A stretch of DNA of 64,000 nucleotides. Origin: Phaeosaccion multiseriatum. Taxonomy: Eukaryota > Ochrophyta, other classes. Below, in pieces: positions 45,821 through 58,900 of the stretch. A program made the position numbers and the translations under genes. Under the pieces are notes generated by a model. It saw only the letters and a program-made list of their open reading frames with translations, did no database searches and was not told the origin of the DNA. The DNA lies in assembly GCA_965112735.1 (NCBI GenBank), contig OZ218965.1, positions 620,001-684,000 of the forward strand. The letters are read 5' to 3'. Numbering within the stretch: position 1 is the stretch's first letter; each line of letters starts with the position of its first letter.

Positions 45821-46285
45821 TAGTTGGAGGCGGCGGGGGTGTTGTCGTTGTAGCGGGAGGAATGAAGGGAGGGAGGAACATACATGTAGGGGGGGAGATC
45901 GGCTTTGTATTCCCGACACCAACAATCAAACTCTCGCTCACACCACACAAGCAGGGTCTATTCTCTCTCCTCTTGATTCTCGTCTCTTTCTTTTCTTCCT
46001 GCGGGAGAGATCGTACTTACGGCCTATGGTTTGCCTAAGGAGAAGGCAACGCTGCAGAAAAGGGCAGCGCTGGAAAAGGAAAGATTACAGCAGGCTAAGA
46101 GAGTTCACTCACCTCCAAGACACCACCGTTTTAGAGACACCCAAACGCCCCCTCCCCCCCCCCCTTCCACCCCAAACTACTGTCTTAGCGAGTTTGAACA
46201 TGCGCATCGTGTTGCCCTCGTCGAAACAAGGCGAATGCCGGCATCGCTGCCTCCTGCAACCTCTATCAAGTTCAGTTCTATTCGA
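45821..46285. other. 3' flank of CCDC146, no gene seen
   Basis: Contains the likely 3' end of CCDC146 and a poly-C run at about 46150-46164. No exon is supported. Confidence 0.55.
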
Positions 46286-46403
46286 CCCCTGACGTGATTC
46301 TGAGGGAGGGCGCCGAGAAGAACGAATCACGCCTGTAGCGGTGCACAGAATCACGAATCACAGAATGACGACTCACGCCTCCCTCAGAATCACGTCAAGG
46401 GGG
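46286..46403. mobile_element. Foldback/MITE-like element with ~25 bp inverted ends
   Basis: CCCCTGACGTGATTCTGAGG (46286 onward, 24 bases through AGGG) returns in reverse complement at 46378-46403 with one extra C and one T-for-C difference. The interior is 68 bases with several GAATCACG copies. No open frame. The outermost CGACCCCTGACG matches the end of the element at 12471. Confidence 0.6.
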
Positions 46404-46927
46404 TTAGAGCGTGTAGAGGCCTAACAAACTGAAACTCCTGTTCCTTACGTAAGGGCCATGCGGGTCTTACATAAGGGTGTCTTGCAGCCCAGAGGGCCCT
46501 CCCTCCCCCCCCCTTAAGTGCCTCTATCCCCGAGTTGAGCAGTTCTGGTTACGCGTCCCAGGTAGGGGTGGGTAAGGGGATTGCAACAAGGCCCTCAGCA
46601 TCTTTGGTAACATTCGTGGCTAGGTGTTTTGAGTGAGCTCTCTTAACAAAAAAAAGGAACTCCTCCTTTTTCCGTTAAAATAATAAAAGAAGAAATGAGG
46701 AAGAAAGAGGGAAAAAAAAGAAGAACGTACTAAAAGTAATTATCATTAACTCCGCCCCAACTCCTCCATCATTGTTGTCCCAACTTCTCCCTTCCCTACG
46801 TGCTTTGGCACAACGTGTCATTTGCGTCCAACGGTGTGCGCGGCATGGTCAGGCTACGCACGCTCTTATTGCTTTGTTTATCATACGTGGCGGGCTGGTG
46901 CCTTTTAAAAGCGAACAATAAGTGAGG
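46404..46927. promoter_or_regulatory. Upstream region of the polyketide synthase gene
   Basis: 524 bases with no coding signal. It includes a poly-C run (46503-46513) and an A-rich segment (46648-46725) that is compositionally distinct from the GC-rich surroundings and may be promoter DNA. Confidence 0.4.
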
Positions 46928-49900
46928 ATGGATGGTGAAGGAGGGGACCACGATGCCCTGGGAGAAGTGACGCCCGGGGAGACAGCAGCAGCGGCGGCAG
47001 CCGCCGCAGCAGTAGGCAAAGGGGATGACCGGAAGACAAAGCCTCTCCTCCCCGGCCACGCCAAGAACGGAAAAGGCAGTCGTGGAGGTCCAATTGGGGT
47101 GACACAACTCTTGTGGGGGCGAGACTCTTCAGCAGCAGACGATGAACAGGAGAAAGAAGCCGTGACGTCTCCGGGCAGACAACAACGAGGCGGAATCGGC
47201 GCAGGAGTCGCGGCCTCTTCTTCTCTCGCTCCTCTGTTGGGAAGGGCTCAAGAGGTTGTTGCTGAGCTCGGCGACAAGCCCTTTGCCTTTTGGTACGATG
47301 GCAAGGGCAAAGAGGCGGAGAGGTACAGCTTCAGACGTATGTGGGATGAGGTAAGAGGGGCCGCAAGACTTGAAAAAACCCTTCAAATGCCTACTTGTAG
47401 ATATCCATCTATCCTGGCTGCTCTGTCTGCAAGTCCCAGCCTGCTACTTCTCGTCTTGCACCCTCAGCCATCCCCCTATCCTCCTGGCCTGGCTCGGCTT
47501 TGCTGTGTTTCTGCCGTATCTTTTGGGGTGCTAACTGAGTCACTGTGTTTTCTTTCTCCCCTTCGTCTCCCCCAGGCGGGCAACATTGCCTACATGCTGC
47601 GCGAGGAGTGGGGCGTGCCCAAGGGGGCCATGGTGGTGCTGTGCTACGGGCCGGGCCTGCACTTCTTCGCCGCCTTCCTGGGCTGCCTGAGAGCGGGCGT
47701 GGTGGCGGTGATGGTTTACCCGCCCGCTCCTCCGCTGGCTACGTCCCTCCCCAAGATGAGCAAGATCGTGGCGGACTGTCAGCCCCTGCTGTGCCTCACC
47801 GACTCCATCATCGCAGCTCTGCGCAGAGTGGACAGGGCCAATCCACTCTCTGACTCGCGCAAGCTGTGGCCTGCGGACCTCGACTTTAAGGCTACAGATG
47901 GGGGGCTGCTCCGGAGCTTCTTCTCCTCCTCGTCCTCAGCGAGGAGCTTTGACGAGCCGAGCATGACCGAAGAGGACCTGGCCTTCCTGCAGTACACCAG
48001 TGGCTCCACCGGCAACCCCAAGGGCGTCATGGTGACCTTTCGTGCACTCATGGCCAACGTGTACCTCATGGCGGGCCACATTGAGCAAGTCGTGCGGAGA
48101 AAGGGGGCTCGGACAAGGAAGGAGGAGGAGACGAAGGATTCGACCGCACCTGTTGGTTCACAAGAGAAGCAGCAGAACCTCAGGGGGCTGTGTCTGCAGA
48201 CGGCAGCAAGAAGGGAGGGTCTTCAGGTTTGCACCCTGCCGGCGCGAGGCCTCTCTTGGTTGCCGCAATACCATGTGAGTGAGTGAGTGAGTGAGTGAGT
48301 GAGTGAGTGAGTGCGTGAGTGAGTGAGTGAGTGAGTGAGTGAGTGAGTGAGTGCATGAGGGAGGGAACTATATCCCTTGAATGAGGGAGGGAACTGCATC
48401 CCTCTTGTTGAGAGAAAGTGGCAGATCTGGTAGACGATGCTTCTTATGGCAAGCGAGAGAAGGATCAATACACGATTGTTTGTAGCTGTATGTTGGGGGC
48501 GAAAGAGGAAGGAGGATAAGGACGCGCTCCATGCATGATATCGAGTCACAGCACAGACGTTACACCTCTCCTGTACGCCTCTTCCCCTCGTTGCTGTCCC
48601 ACCCCCCCCATCACAGGATATGGGTCTTGTGGTTGGCCTTATGGGCCCCTTCCTGACTGGCCAGTGTATGCACTACATGTCCCCCGTGAGCTTCATCAAG
48701 CGCCCCTTGCTCTGGCTGGAGCTCATCTCTCGGCACCGCGTGGAGTGGTCCGTCGCACCCGACTTCGCCTACGCCCTCTGTGCCCGCAATATGGCCAAGG
48801 TGCGCGGCACTCGCAAGGAGCCCGCTCTGGACTTGTCCAGCGTGGTGTCACTCATCAACTCAGCAGAGCCGATTCGGAGAGAGACCATTGAGAGGTTCGA
48901 AGAAGCCTTCCGCCCCCACGGCCTCTCAGACAGGTATGACGGGCGGCAGCGAAGAGCCCCCCGCTGCTCATTTGCCTTCTCCCCCCCTCTGCTTGCACCC
49001 TTTCGCTTGAGAGGGGGAAGTATTGCTCGGCCTCTCCGTCTTGTGCGCCAGACTAATACCCTCGCCTGACGTTGTCGCCTCCTTTGCTCAGGTGGTTCTC
49101 GTCGGCCTACGGCTTGGCTGAGCATGTGGCATCAGGTACGTGTCGCTCTTGTGGTGCTTGCTTACTCAATGATTGCTGCATTGTTTTGTTCTTTGTTTTT
49201 GCTGACTCTTCCACCCCTACCTTCTCTGTACTCTGTGTGTGCTCATTTGGCTCTTGTCTTCGACGGGACCAGCCTGCTCGATCGACTCTCTGTACCGCTC
49301 CTCCTCGCGGCCGGAGCTCACCAGCGTCGGCTCCCCGAGCGAGAGAGCCGACTTTGTGGACTTTCGAGTAGTTGACCCCGATAGCATGGTCGAGGTCAAT
49401 GAAGCGGGCGCGGTGGGAGAGCTGTGGATTTCCTCTCCCTCTGTCGCCGCCGGATACTGGGGCAAGCCCGAGCTTTCGAAGGAGGTGTTCCAGGGGGAGC
49501 TCTCTCTTCACGATGGGGCCGGGGGCAGTGACAGCTTGCCTCCTCGCCAGTACCTGCGGACAGGTGACTTGGGTTTTGTGGAAGAGGGGCTGCTGTATAT
49601 CTGCGGCCGCATCAAGGACCTCATCATCTTCAACGGGGTTAACCACTACCCGCAGGACGTCGAGTTCGCTGTGCAAGAGGCGTCTGACGCTGTTCGGCAG
49701 GGCTGCATTGCGGCCTTCTCCTCCGACGAGACGGGAGGGGACGGCGTGCTGGAGGTGGTGTTTGAGATCCGGCAGGAGCGAGAGAGCGAGGCCCAGGCAG
49801 TGGTGGAGGCTGCTCAAGCCGCCTTGTCGTCCTCCTTGGGTCTCAGAGCGGCGAAGGTGGTGGCCATCAAGCAGAAGACCATCCCCAAGACCACGAGCGG

Positions 49901-52900
49901 CAAGATCCGACGTCGGGCGACGAGGCAGGCGCTTCACGCCGGCGAGCTGCACATGGTGCACGAGCTCACCGAGGACCGCACTGCGATGTCACAGGTGCGA
50001 GCGAGCGGGAGTGGAGACCTCTTGCCCACCTCTTCCTTCCTTTGGCCTCTTTTCTATGTTTCTTTGGTACTTGCCTTCGCAGCCCTTTTCATCCGTGCCA
50101 TTCATTGTGCGGGGGAATCGTCTGCTGACACAGGGTTCTGCATCGAGCCTCACCCCACATGTCGTGTCCATTTCTCCCCCAACCCACACCGACAGGACCC
50201 TCCTCCTGTGAACCTTGCCAATGTGCGCTCAGCTTTCGAGGAAAGGGCTTGCTTCGTCGAAGGCGATGCCCCGGAGGGGAGAGGAGGAGGAGAAGGAGGT
50301 CTGGTCATGCGTGCTATGGAGAGCCTCGGTAGGGAGGCAAGGGTGGCCATCATCTTGGAGAAGCTCCTGGAGTTTGCCGTAGAGGTGACGCACAACGGAG
50401 ATTTGACCGCCGACGACCGCTTCATGGAGGCGGGCATGACCTCGGTGATGATGGCCGAGCTGGCGGTGATGCTCGAGGACTTTCTGGGCAGCGACAAGAC
50501 CGAAGACGGGAGCGACAAGGATTTTGAGGTTGGGGCCGACTCCTTCTTTGACTATCCGACACCCGCTCTACTCGCAGCTCACCTGGAGACGGTCCTGTTT
50601 GGAGAAGAAGAGGAGGACGACGCTTCCGTTGACGAACTGCCTCGCTCCATTCCTGGGGTGCCTTTTTCTGACGGTAGCAGCGGCGATATTGCAGTCATTG
50701 GGATGGCCTGTCGGTTCCCCGGCGGTTGCAATAGCCCGGAAGAATTCTGGGCGAAGCTGTGCAATGAAGAGGACTGCGTCACCGATGCACCCCTTGAGCG
50801 AGGCTTGGGAAAAGGAGTGAGAGGTGCGTTTCTAGCCTGTCTCCACGAGGCTTGCAAATGTTTGTCTTAAAGGGCATGTACAGCTCTTGCTGGGCGCTTC
50901 TTTCCTTGCATCTGAGTCCTACTCACCCTGTTTTGGACGTTTCTCCTCTCCCCGTGATGAGATCAGGTGGCTTCATCGACGGTGTCGAAGCGTTCGACAA
51001 CGCATTCTTCGGCATGTCCATCGCCGAGGCGGAGGCCCAAGACCCCAACCAGCGCATTATGCTCGAAGTGGCGTATGAGGCTCTGCACAGAGCCGGCTAC
51101 GAGGGCCGACGCAGGCTTGAAGGTCACCGAGTCGGCGTGTTTGTGGGCGCTGCAGGGAGTGACTGGCCCGCTCTGCTGCGTGAGAGCGCGGATGGCGGCG
51201 TTTCCCCCAGTGCCTACACGTTGGCAGGGGTAAGCAGAGCATGTTTCGCTGGCCGCATTTCGCACACACTCGGCCTTGAAGGTCCATGCGAAAGCGTAGA
51301 TGCAGCATGTTCGTCGGCCCTGGTGGCCCTGAGCAACGCGTGCAATAGTCTGAAACTGAGGAAGTGCAGCTCTGCCGTCGTTGGCGGGGTCAACCTGCTG
51401 CTCCACGACCAAGGCTTTGGTGGCCTAGCCAGTGCGGGACTTCTGTCGAAGGAAGGGTGAGTGTGCTCTTGCAGCTCTTGTGGGTTCTACAGTCTTTCTT
51501 CCAAAGCGCCTTTTCTATTCCTTCTCGTCCCTTGCTTGGACACTGATCCACCCCCCACTCCGCTTCCTGTGTCCCGTCTCCTGCTGCAGGTACTGCAAAT
51601 CTTTTGACGCGGCCGGGGACGGCTACGTGCGCAGTGAGGGCAGCGGGGCCGTCGTGCTGAAGTGCCTGCCGGACGCCATCAAGGACGGGGACAACATCCT
51701 CTCCGTCATCAAGGTAGCGGCTGTCAGCCACAACGGCGTCAGCACTTCTCTGTCTGCCCCCAAGGGAGCCGCTCAAGAGAGCTTGGCGAGGAGCGCCCTG
51801 CGGCAGGCAGGGTGCGAGGGGAGAGAAGTGGGCTACGTCGAGGCCCACGCCACGGGAACGGTCATGGGCGATGCCATCGAAATGGGTACGTTGAAGGAGG
51901 CAAAAGGGGGTTAAAGTAGGGGCAGTGTTGTTGGACCATCATTGTGAAGCTCTCTGATATATACAAAATCTGACCCCTCTTCCCTCCCTCCCTCCCTCCC
52001 TCCCTCCCTCCCTCCCTCCCTCCCTCCCTCCCTCCCTCCCTCCCTCCCTCCCTCCCTCCCTCCCTCCCTCCCTCCCTCCCTCCCTCCCTCCCTCCCGCCC
52101 TCCCTCCCTCCCTCCCTCCCTCCCTCCCTCCCTCCCTCCCTCCCTCCCTCCCTCCCTCCCTCCCTCCCTCCCTCCCTCCCTCCCTTCCTCCCTCCCTCCC
52201 TCCCTCCCTCCCTCCCTCCCTCCCTCCCTCCCTCCCTCCCTCCCTCCCTCCCTCCCTCCCTCCTTCACGCACTCACGCACGCACTACGTCGCGTGATACT
52301 CCTTAGGCGCACTCAAGGCAGCGTTCACCCGCAACAGGCCTGATGCCTCCCCCCTTGTAGTGGGCACTGTCAAGACTACTCTAGGCCACATGGAAGGGGC
52401 GTCAGGGATGGCTCAGCTCATCAAGGCCATCTTGGTAGTACAACACCGAGAGGCTCCTGCCAACCTACACCTGAAGGAGGTCAACCCTAAGCTGAAGCTG
52501 GAGGGCGTGCCCGTCACGCTGCCCACCCGAAGAACGCCCCTCTCTTCCTCCTGCTCCGACGGCTCGACGCTGCTCGCAGGGGTGAATTCCTACGGTGTTG
52601 GCGGTTTCAACGCCCACATCGTCTTGGGCAGCTATGGCGGCATGAGGCCCGAAGGCGCAGCAGAGAGAGTGGGCACCCCTTGGCAGGGGTTCCCCTCGTC
52701 GCGAGAGTTTCCCCTCCCGAAGAGTGCAACACCAGCAGCACACGATTGCGAGGGTCCTGTATCTGCTCCTCCCCCAGCTGGAGACGCCCTCTCACAGCTG
52801 CGCGAGACTCTCTCTGCTCTCTCCCCAGAGGATCGACGCGTTGCTCTCCTGGAAGCGCTCAAGGCGACTGTGCTGAAGTGTGTTGATGCAGACATGCCCC

Positions 52901-55900
52901 CGCTGGACGACAATGTGCCCTTGATGGAGGCAGGCCTGGATTCGATAGCACTCGTGGAGGTGCGGAATCGCCTTCAAACTGATTTGGGGGTGACAGCCAC
53001 CGCCGATGTGCTGTTTGAGTATCCCAGCGTGGCGGAGCTTGTGGGCTGGCTTGATGGCGAGGTAATGGGGAGGGCTGCCACAGACCCAATGCGAGGTTTG
53101 CGCCCCACCTCGGCTTCGCCTCAAGGCATGCGAGCTCCGCTGGCGGTGGTGGGCATGGCGTGCCGCTTTCCAGGAGGAGTGACTTCGCCCCAAGGTTTCT
53201 GGAGCATGCTTAGCACGGGATCGGACTGCATCTCTACAGTTCCAGCAGACAGGTGGGGAGGCGGCTCGAAGGAGTGGCGAGGAGGCTTCATAGAGGGCGT
53301 CCACCTCTTCGACAACAAATTCTTTGGTATTTCGTCAGCGGAAGCGGAAAGCATGGACCCCAACCAGCGCGTGCTGCTGGAGGTGGCCTTCGAGGCGCTG
53401 CACAGTGCCGGCTATGAGAAGAACAGTCTTCACAAGAGCGAGACAGGGGTTTTTGTCGGCTGCGCTGGAAGCGATTGGCTGCAGGCCAAAGCAAGCTCAG
53501 GAGCTGGTGAGGCGAGCGAGGGCGTGTACGCGGCGTCAGGAGCCTCCATGTCGAATTTGGCCAACCGAGTTTCCTACGCACTGGGGTTGAAGGGGCCCAG
53601 CTCAACTGTAGACACGGCGTGCTCCTCTTCCTTGGTCGCCCTGGACAACGCCTGCAGCAGCCTGCGATTGGGCAAGTGTGACGCAGCTGTCGTCGGAGGA
53701 GTGAACCTGCTTCTCAGCGAGGCGCCCTTCAAGCTCCTTTCCTCAGGAGGGTTTCTCTCGCCAAACGGGTGAGTGCGTGAGTGTGCGTGAGGGAGGAGGA
53801 GAAAGAGGGGGCGAGTAGGGAGGAAGAAAGGAGGAGAGAAAGGGAGGGACGGGGTGAGGGAGGGAGGGAGGGAGGGAGGAGAGGGAGGGAGCGGAGGGAG
53901 AAAGTTCACGAGTATGATGCCTCTGCAGGTGAAATCCAGTACTGAAGTCGGTAGACACCTGGTCACGCACCACCGTTCGCTCAGGACGGCAGAGTGAGAG
54001 CCTTCATTCTTCTTCCGTTTTCTTAGCTAAATCTCCCTTGTTTCCCCCTTCCGTCCTTCCTCTCAAGGCAATGCAAAACATTTGACAAGTCAGCCAACGG
54101 CTATGTCAGAGGCGAGGGGTGTGGAGCAATCGTGCTGAAGCGCCTAGACCACGCCCTTGCCGACAACGATGAGGTGCTGGCTGTCCTGCGAGGCTCGGCT
54201 GTGAACCATAATGGGCCCACCGCGCGGATGACGGCTCCAAACCCTGGTGCTCAAAAGGAGCTCATCACAGACGCCTTGATCGACGCCGGGCTATCTCCGA
54301 ACGACGTCAGTTTCGTGGAGGCGCACGGCACGGGCACGTCTCTCGGCGACCCCATCGAGATGAGCGCTCTCCGAGGAGTGTTTGCCCATGACCGCGATGA
54401 AGCGAAGCCTTTGATTGTAGGGGCGCTCAAGACAAATATTGGGCACTTGGAGGGTGCAGCAGGGATTGCCGGACTCATCAAAGCCGTGCTGATGGCGCAG
54501 CACAAGACCGCTCCACCAAATTTGCACCTCACGGAGCAGAATCCCGAGCTTGACACCGAGGGGTTTGCAGTCGTACTCCCATCCTCCTTGACCCCCTTAC
54601 CGACCAACTCCGACGGCTCCGTGGTGGTCGGGGTCAGTTCTTTCGGATTCGGAGGTACCAATGCACACGCAGTGCTCAGCAGCTACGAACCAACGGAGGG
54701 TGAGGACGGCGGAGAGACCTTGTTGCAGCAGCGTGAGCACCAAAGCCACAAAATCGCTCCAGTGGCATTCTTGTTCACCGGACAGGGCTCGCAGTACGTG
54801 GGTATGGGCAGGGAGCTGTACGAGAAGGAGGGCGTGTTCCGCGAGTGCGTGCAGCGGTGCAGTAGGCTGCTCATGGAGCGGGCCTGGCTGGACAAGTCTG
54901 TGGTGGAGCTCATGTACCCTGCCGCCGCTGAGGACGGGGGGGAGGAGGAGACTGCACAAGCGCTGCTGAAGGAGACACGCTACTGCCAGCCGTGCCTGTT
55001 TGTGCTGGAGTACGCCCTGTGTGAGCTGTGGAAGTCGGAGGGCGTGGAGCCGTCCATGGTGATGGGCCACAGCCTGGGCGAGGTGGTGGCGGCGTGCGTG
55101 GCTGGCGTCATGTCGCTGGAGGACGGGCTGATGCTGTCCACCAAGAGAGGAGCCGCCATGCAGGCCTGCCCCGAGGGCAAGGGAGTGATGTTCGCAGTGA
55201 CAGCGGGCCGCGGGGCTACCTTGGCGGGCATCGCTGCTGCGAGGCTGGCAGGCGAAGTGGTGCTGGCGTCGTCGAATGGACCGAGCGCGAGCGTGATCTC
55301 TGGAGCTCGCAGCGCTGTGGACAAGGTCGTGGAGAAGCTCACGGCAGATGGGGTGGGCTGCAAGGCCCTGGAGGTGTCGCACGCCTTTCACTCTCCTCTG
55401 ATGGAGCCCGCTGTACGTGCGCTGGAGGAGGTTCTGAGGCAGGTGTCATTCAGCGCCCCACGCATTCCCCTGGTGTCCAACGTGTCGGGTGAGGTGGTCA
55501 AGGCGGAGGAGGTGACGCAGGCGACGTATTGGGTGCGACACATGCTGTCGCCAGTGCTGTTCGCAGAAGGCATCCACACGCTGGTGGAGCACTGGATGGG
55601 AGACGGGAGAGGGGCTGACCTGAGCATCGTTGAGGTGGGCCCCAACCCTATGCTGAGCAGTATGGGAGCCAAGTGCGAGCGTCGCGAGGGGCTGGCTTGG
55701 ATCTCTTCACTCGCGCGCGGGAAGAGCTCCGAGGATTCGTTTGGAGCGGCTCTGGGTAGAGTAACGGGGCCGGAGCATCTTGAGCTTTATCCGACTCGCC
55801 GATCATTTCCTTGGTACAAGCCTCCGCTGGCGTTTATGCCAAGTGGTGAGATGGTCCAGGAGGGAGACGGAATGCGGCTCATCAGCCCATTCTCGCCTCA

Positions 55901-58900
55901 CCTCAAGGACCTTCTCAAGGACCATGCCGTCAACAATGTGGTGATCATTCCGGGGGTGACGTACATTGAAGTGGGCGTCGTGGCTGCTCTAGGAGGAAGA
56001 CAGCTCGGGGTGGAGGAGCAGGTGGTCCTGCAAGAAGCCAGCTTTGTGGTGCCACTGGAGATTGAGGGCTTTCAACACACCGGCACGGACCAATCGCAAA
56101 GTCGCAACACTATTATCTGTGACGGCCTGAGTGCGCTGCACGGGAAAGATGGAGACATGGAATTCTCCGGCGATGCTGACGGTGACCGTGGCACCACCGC
56201 GAGGATGGCCCACGTGTCTGTCACTGAGCGAACCGAGCCGCGTGAAACGCTCGATGTGGAGGGTATCAAAGGGAGAGTAGGGGAGGACATGTCCAGTGAC
56301 GTGTACGTGGTAATGGCCAACGCCAACTTCTGCTTCGGCCCTCGATTCAAGCGAAACACGCGTATGTACGAAAAGAGCGGAGAGGTACTTGCGGTCGTGC
56401 GCGCCTTAGACTCGGAGCTTTGCGAGCCGTGGGAGGAAACGAGTTTTGTTCTACACCCTGCGGTCCTCGACAGTGCAACGCACTCCATTTTCCGCGCAAT
56501 CCCAAGTCAGCTCTTTAACTCGAGTGGTGGAGCTCCGTTCTTGCCCGTTGGCTTCGACGAGGTGGTAGTCTCTGCTCCGATTACGGAAGAGAGAGTATGG
56601 GTGCACACAAGGCTCACTAAAGTGGAGAAAGGGGGCAACATCATCAAGTTTGACATCCGCATTGCCCACTACGAGAGCAAGCTGGTGCTTGTCGAGATGC
56701 GAGGATTCCGCGTGCAGAGGGCGAGAGGCTTTGCGCCTGTCAATCCTCTTCGTCGCGCAATCTACACGCTGGAATGGCAGGAGGAGATCCCTGATACTCA
56801 CACTACTGAGCAGGCGGCTCGACAGAAATGGCTGGTCCTCGCTGCGCAGGAGGAGAGAGACGGCGAGACTTCAATGACTGCGGCAGTGCGGCGCTCTGTT
56901 CCGGAGGGCGTGGATGTTCACACTCGGCATGGAGGGATGAGCGGCTCATGGAAGGATGATGCTCTTCTCCTTGGAGAGGAGGACTGGACTCGAGTCTTGT
57001 ACATGCTGATCCCCGGAGATGGCGACGAAGACGCAAAAGAGGGCCTGCAAGCTCGAGCGGCCTACGCCCTGATGACTCTACTCAGGAGCCTGTCCACTGC
57101 GTCGAGTGCGCCGCTGACGGTTTTGACAAGAGGCGTCCAAAGCGGCGAGGACTGGCGTGACAGCTGGGTGATAGGTTTGGTGCGGACTGCGAGGATGGAG
57201 CACCCTTCCATGCAGATTGGTGTGGTGGACCTGAGCGACAGGGAGGCCCAAGACAGCGAGCTTGCCTTGGGCCTGGCCTTCCCCGCTACCACAGATGATG
57301 TGTGGGTACGCGATGGGCAGTGCTTGACGCCTCAGCTTTCACACCAGGCCCTGCAGCTTCCCTTCTCACTTGACTTGAAGGCAAGAGGCAGCATTGTCAA
57401 CGCTTTCGCCCTTGCTGACGATGTGAATGTGGGCAAGCATGAGCCCCTCGACCCGACCGGTAGCTATGTGGAGGTGGCAGTGAGAGCTGTTGGGCTGAAC
57501 TTCCGGGACGTGCTGAATGTGCTGGACACGTACCCTGGCGATCCTGGAGATCCTTGCTCCGAGTTTGCCGGGGAGGTGACCAGTGTGAGAGAAGGCTCAC
57601 GTTTCAGCGTCGGCGACGCTGTGTTTGGCTTTGCGGATACGGGATGTTTGCGCAGTCATGTGGCGACGAGTGACGCGTGCCTGGCCGTGATGCCATCCGT
57701 ATTGAGCTTCGAGCAGGCAGCAGCACTTCCTATGGTGTGCTTGACGGTACAGAAGGCCTTCCATGACCTTAAGGCGGGTGAGAAAGTGTTGATCCATGCT
57801 GCAGTTGGTGGTGTGGGCATTGCTGCCATTCAGTACGCTCAGCGTGTGGGCGCCGAGGTGTACGCGACTACCGGTGCTGCTGTGAACCACAACTTCCTCC
57901 GGAGCTTGGGGGTGGAGCACATTGCGTCATCAAGAGACACAGAGGCGTTCAAGCAGTCCATGGGTGAGGTGAAGGTGGATGTGGTGCTCAACTCTCTCAG
58001 TGAGGATTTCATTTCCTTCTCACTGGACATGCTGACAGAGGGAGGCAGATTCATCGAGATTGGCAAGCGAGGCGTGTGGAGTCATGAGCAGATGCACACC
58101 ACCCGGCCCGACGTGACGTACGAGCTGCTGGCTCTGGACACCGTGATCGAGGCTGACTTCTCGGCGGGGGAGCCTGGCTGGATTGGCGACGAGCTGCAGC
58201 ATCTTGCTGACGAGTGCATGTCTGGGGCTACGCAGCCATTGCCCGTGACGCCCTTCGACATGCGAGGCGAGACGCCCAAGGCCATGGTGTTTATGATGGA
58301 AGCGCAGCACATCGGCAAAGTGGTGATGACCAACCCCTCATATGGTGTGCCAGTCGTGTCGGATGGCACGTACGTCATCAGCGGCGGTTTGGGGGCTCTC
58401 GGCCTCGTGACGGCTCAGCACCTTGCGTCAAGGGGTGCTCGTCACCTGGTGCTGCTGTCCAGGAGTGGGAAGGTCGCCGAGAGTATGACCGAGCAGTGGC
58501 AGCAGCTTCAGAAGACATCCCATTTGACCATCCATACTAGGACCTGTGATGTCGGTGACGCCGAGGCCCTTCGGACATGCTTGGGGACCATGCTTCCTCT
58601 GCTTCCCCCTGTGCGCGGTGTGGTGCATGCTGCGGGGGTGCTGGATGATAAGCTACTGGGAGAGCAAACGGTGGAGAGCGTGACGAACGTGTTCCGACCC
58701 AAGGTGCAGGGGGCGGTGAACTTGCACGAGCTTTCTTTGGCTTGGTTGAAGGAGGAGGAGCGCGCTGCCGGCCTTGACTTCTTCGTGTGCTTCACATCAA
58801 TGGCCGGAGTACTGGGCAACGCTGGACAGGCCAACTACGCTGCGGCAAATGCCGCTGTGGACGGGCTGATGCGGCACAGGCGACGCCTCGGGCTGGCAGG

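Noticed and set aside
51862-52280. Minus-strand Arg-Glu-Gly-Gly repeat proteins
   Set aside because: Antisense of the CCCT satellite in PKS intron 8.
54597-55391. Minus-strand open frame of 264 codons (and its twin at 61026-61661)
   Set aside because: Antisense to the conserved AT domains of the PKS; codon bias alone keeps it open.
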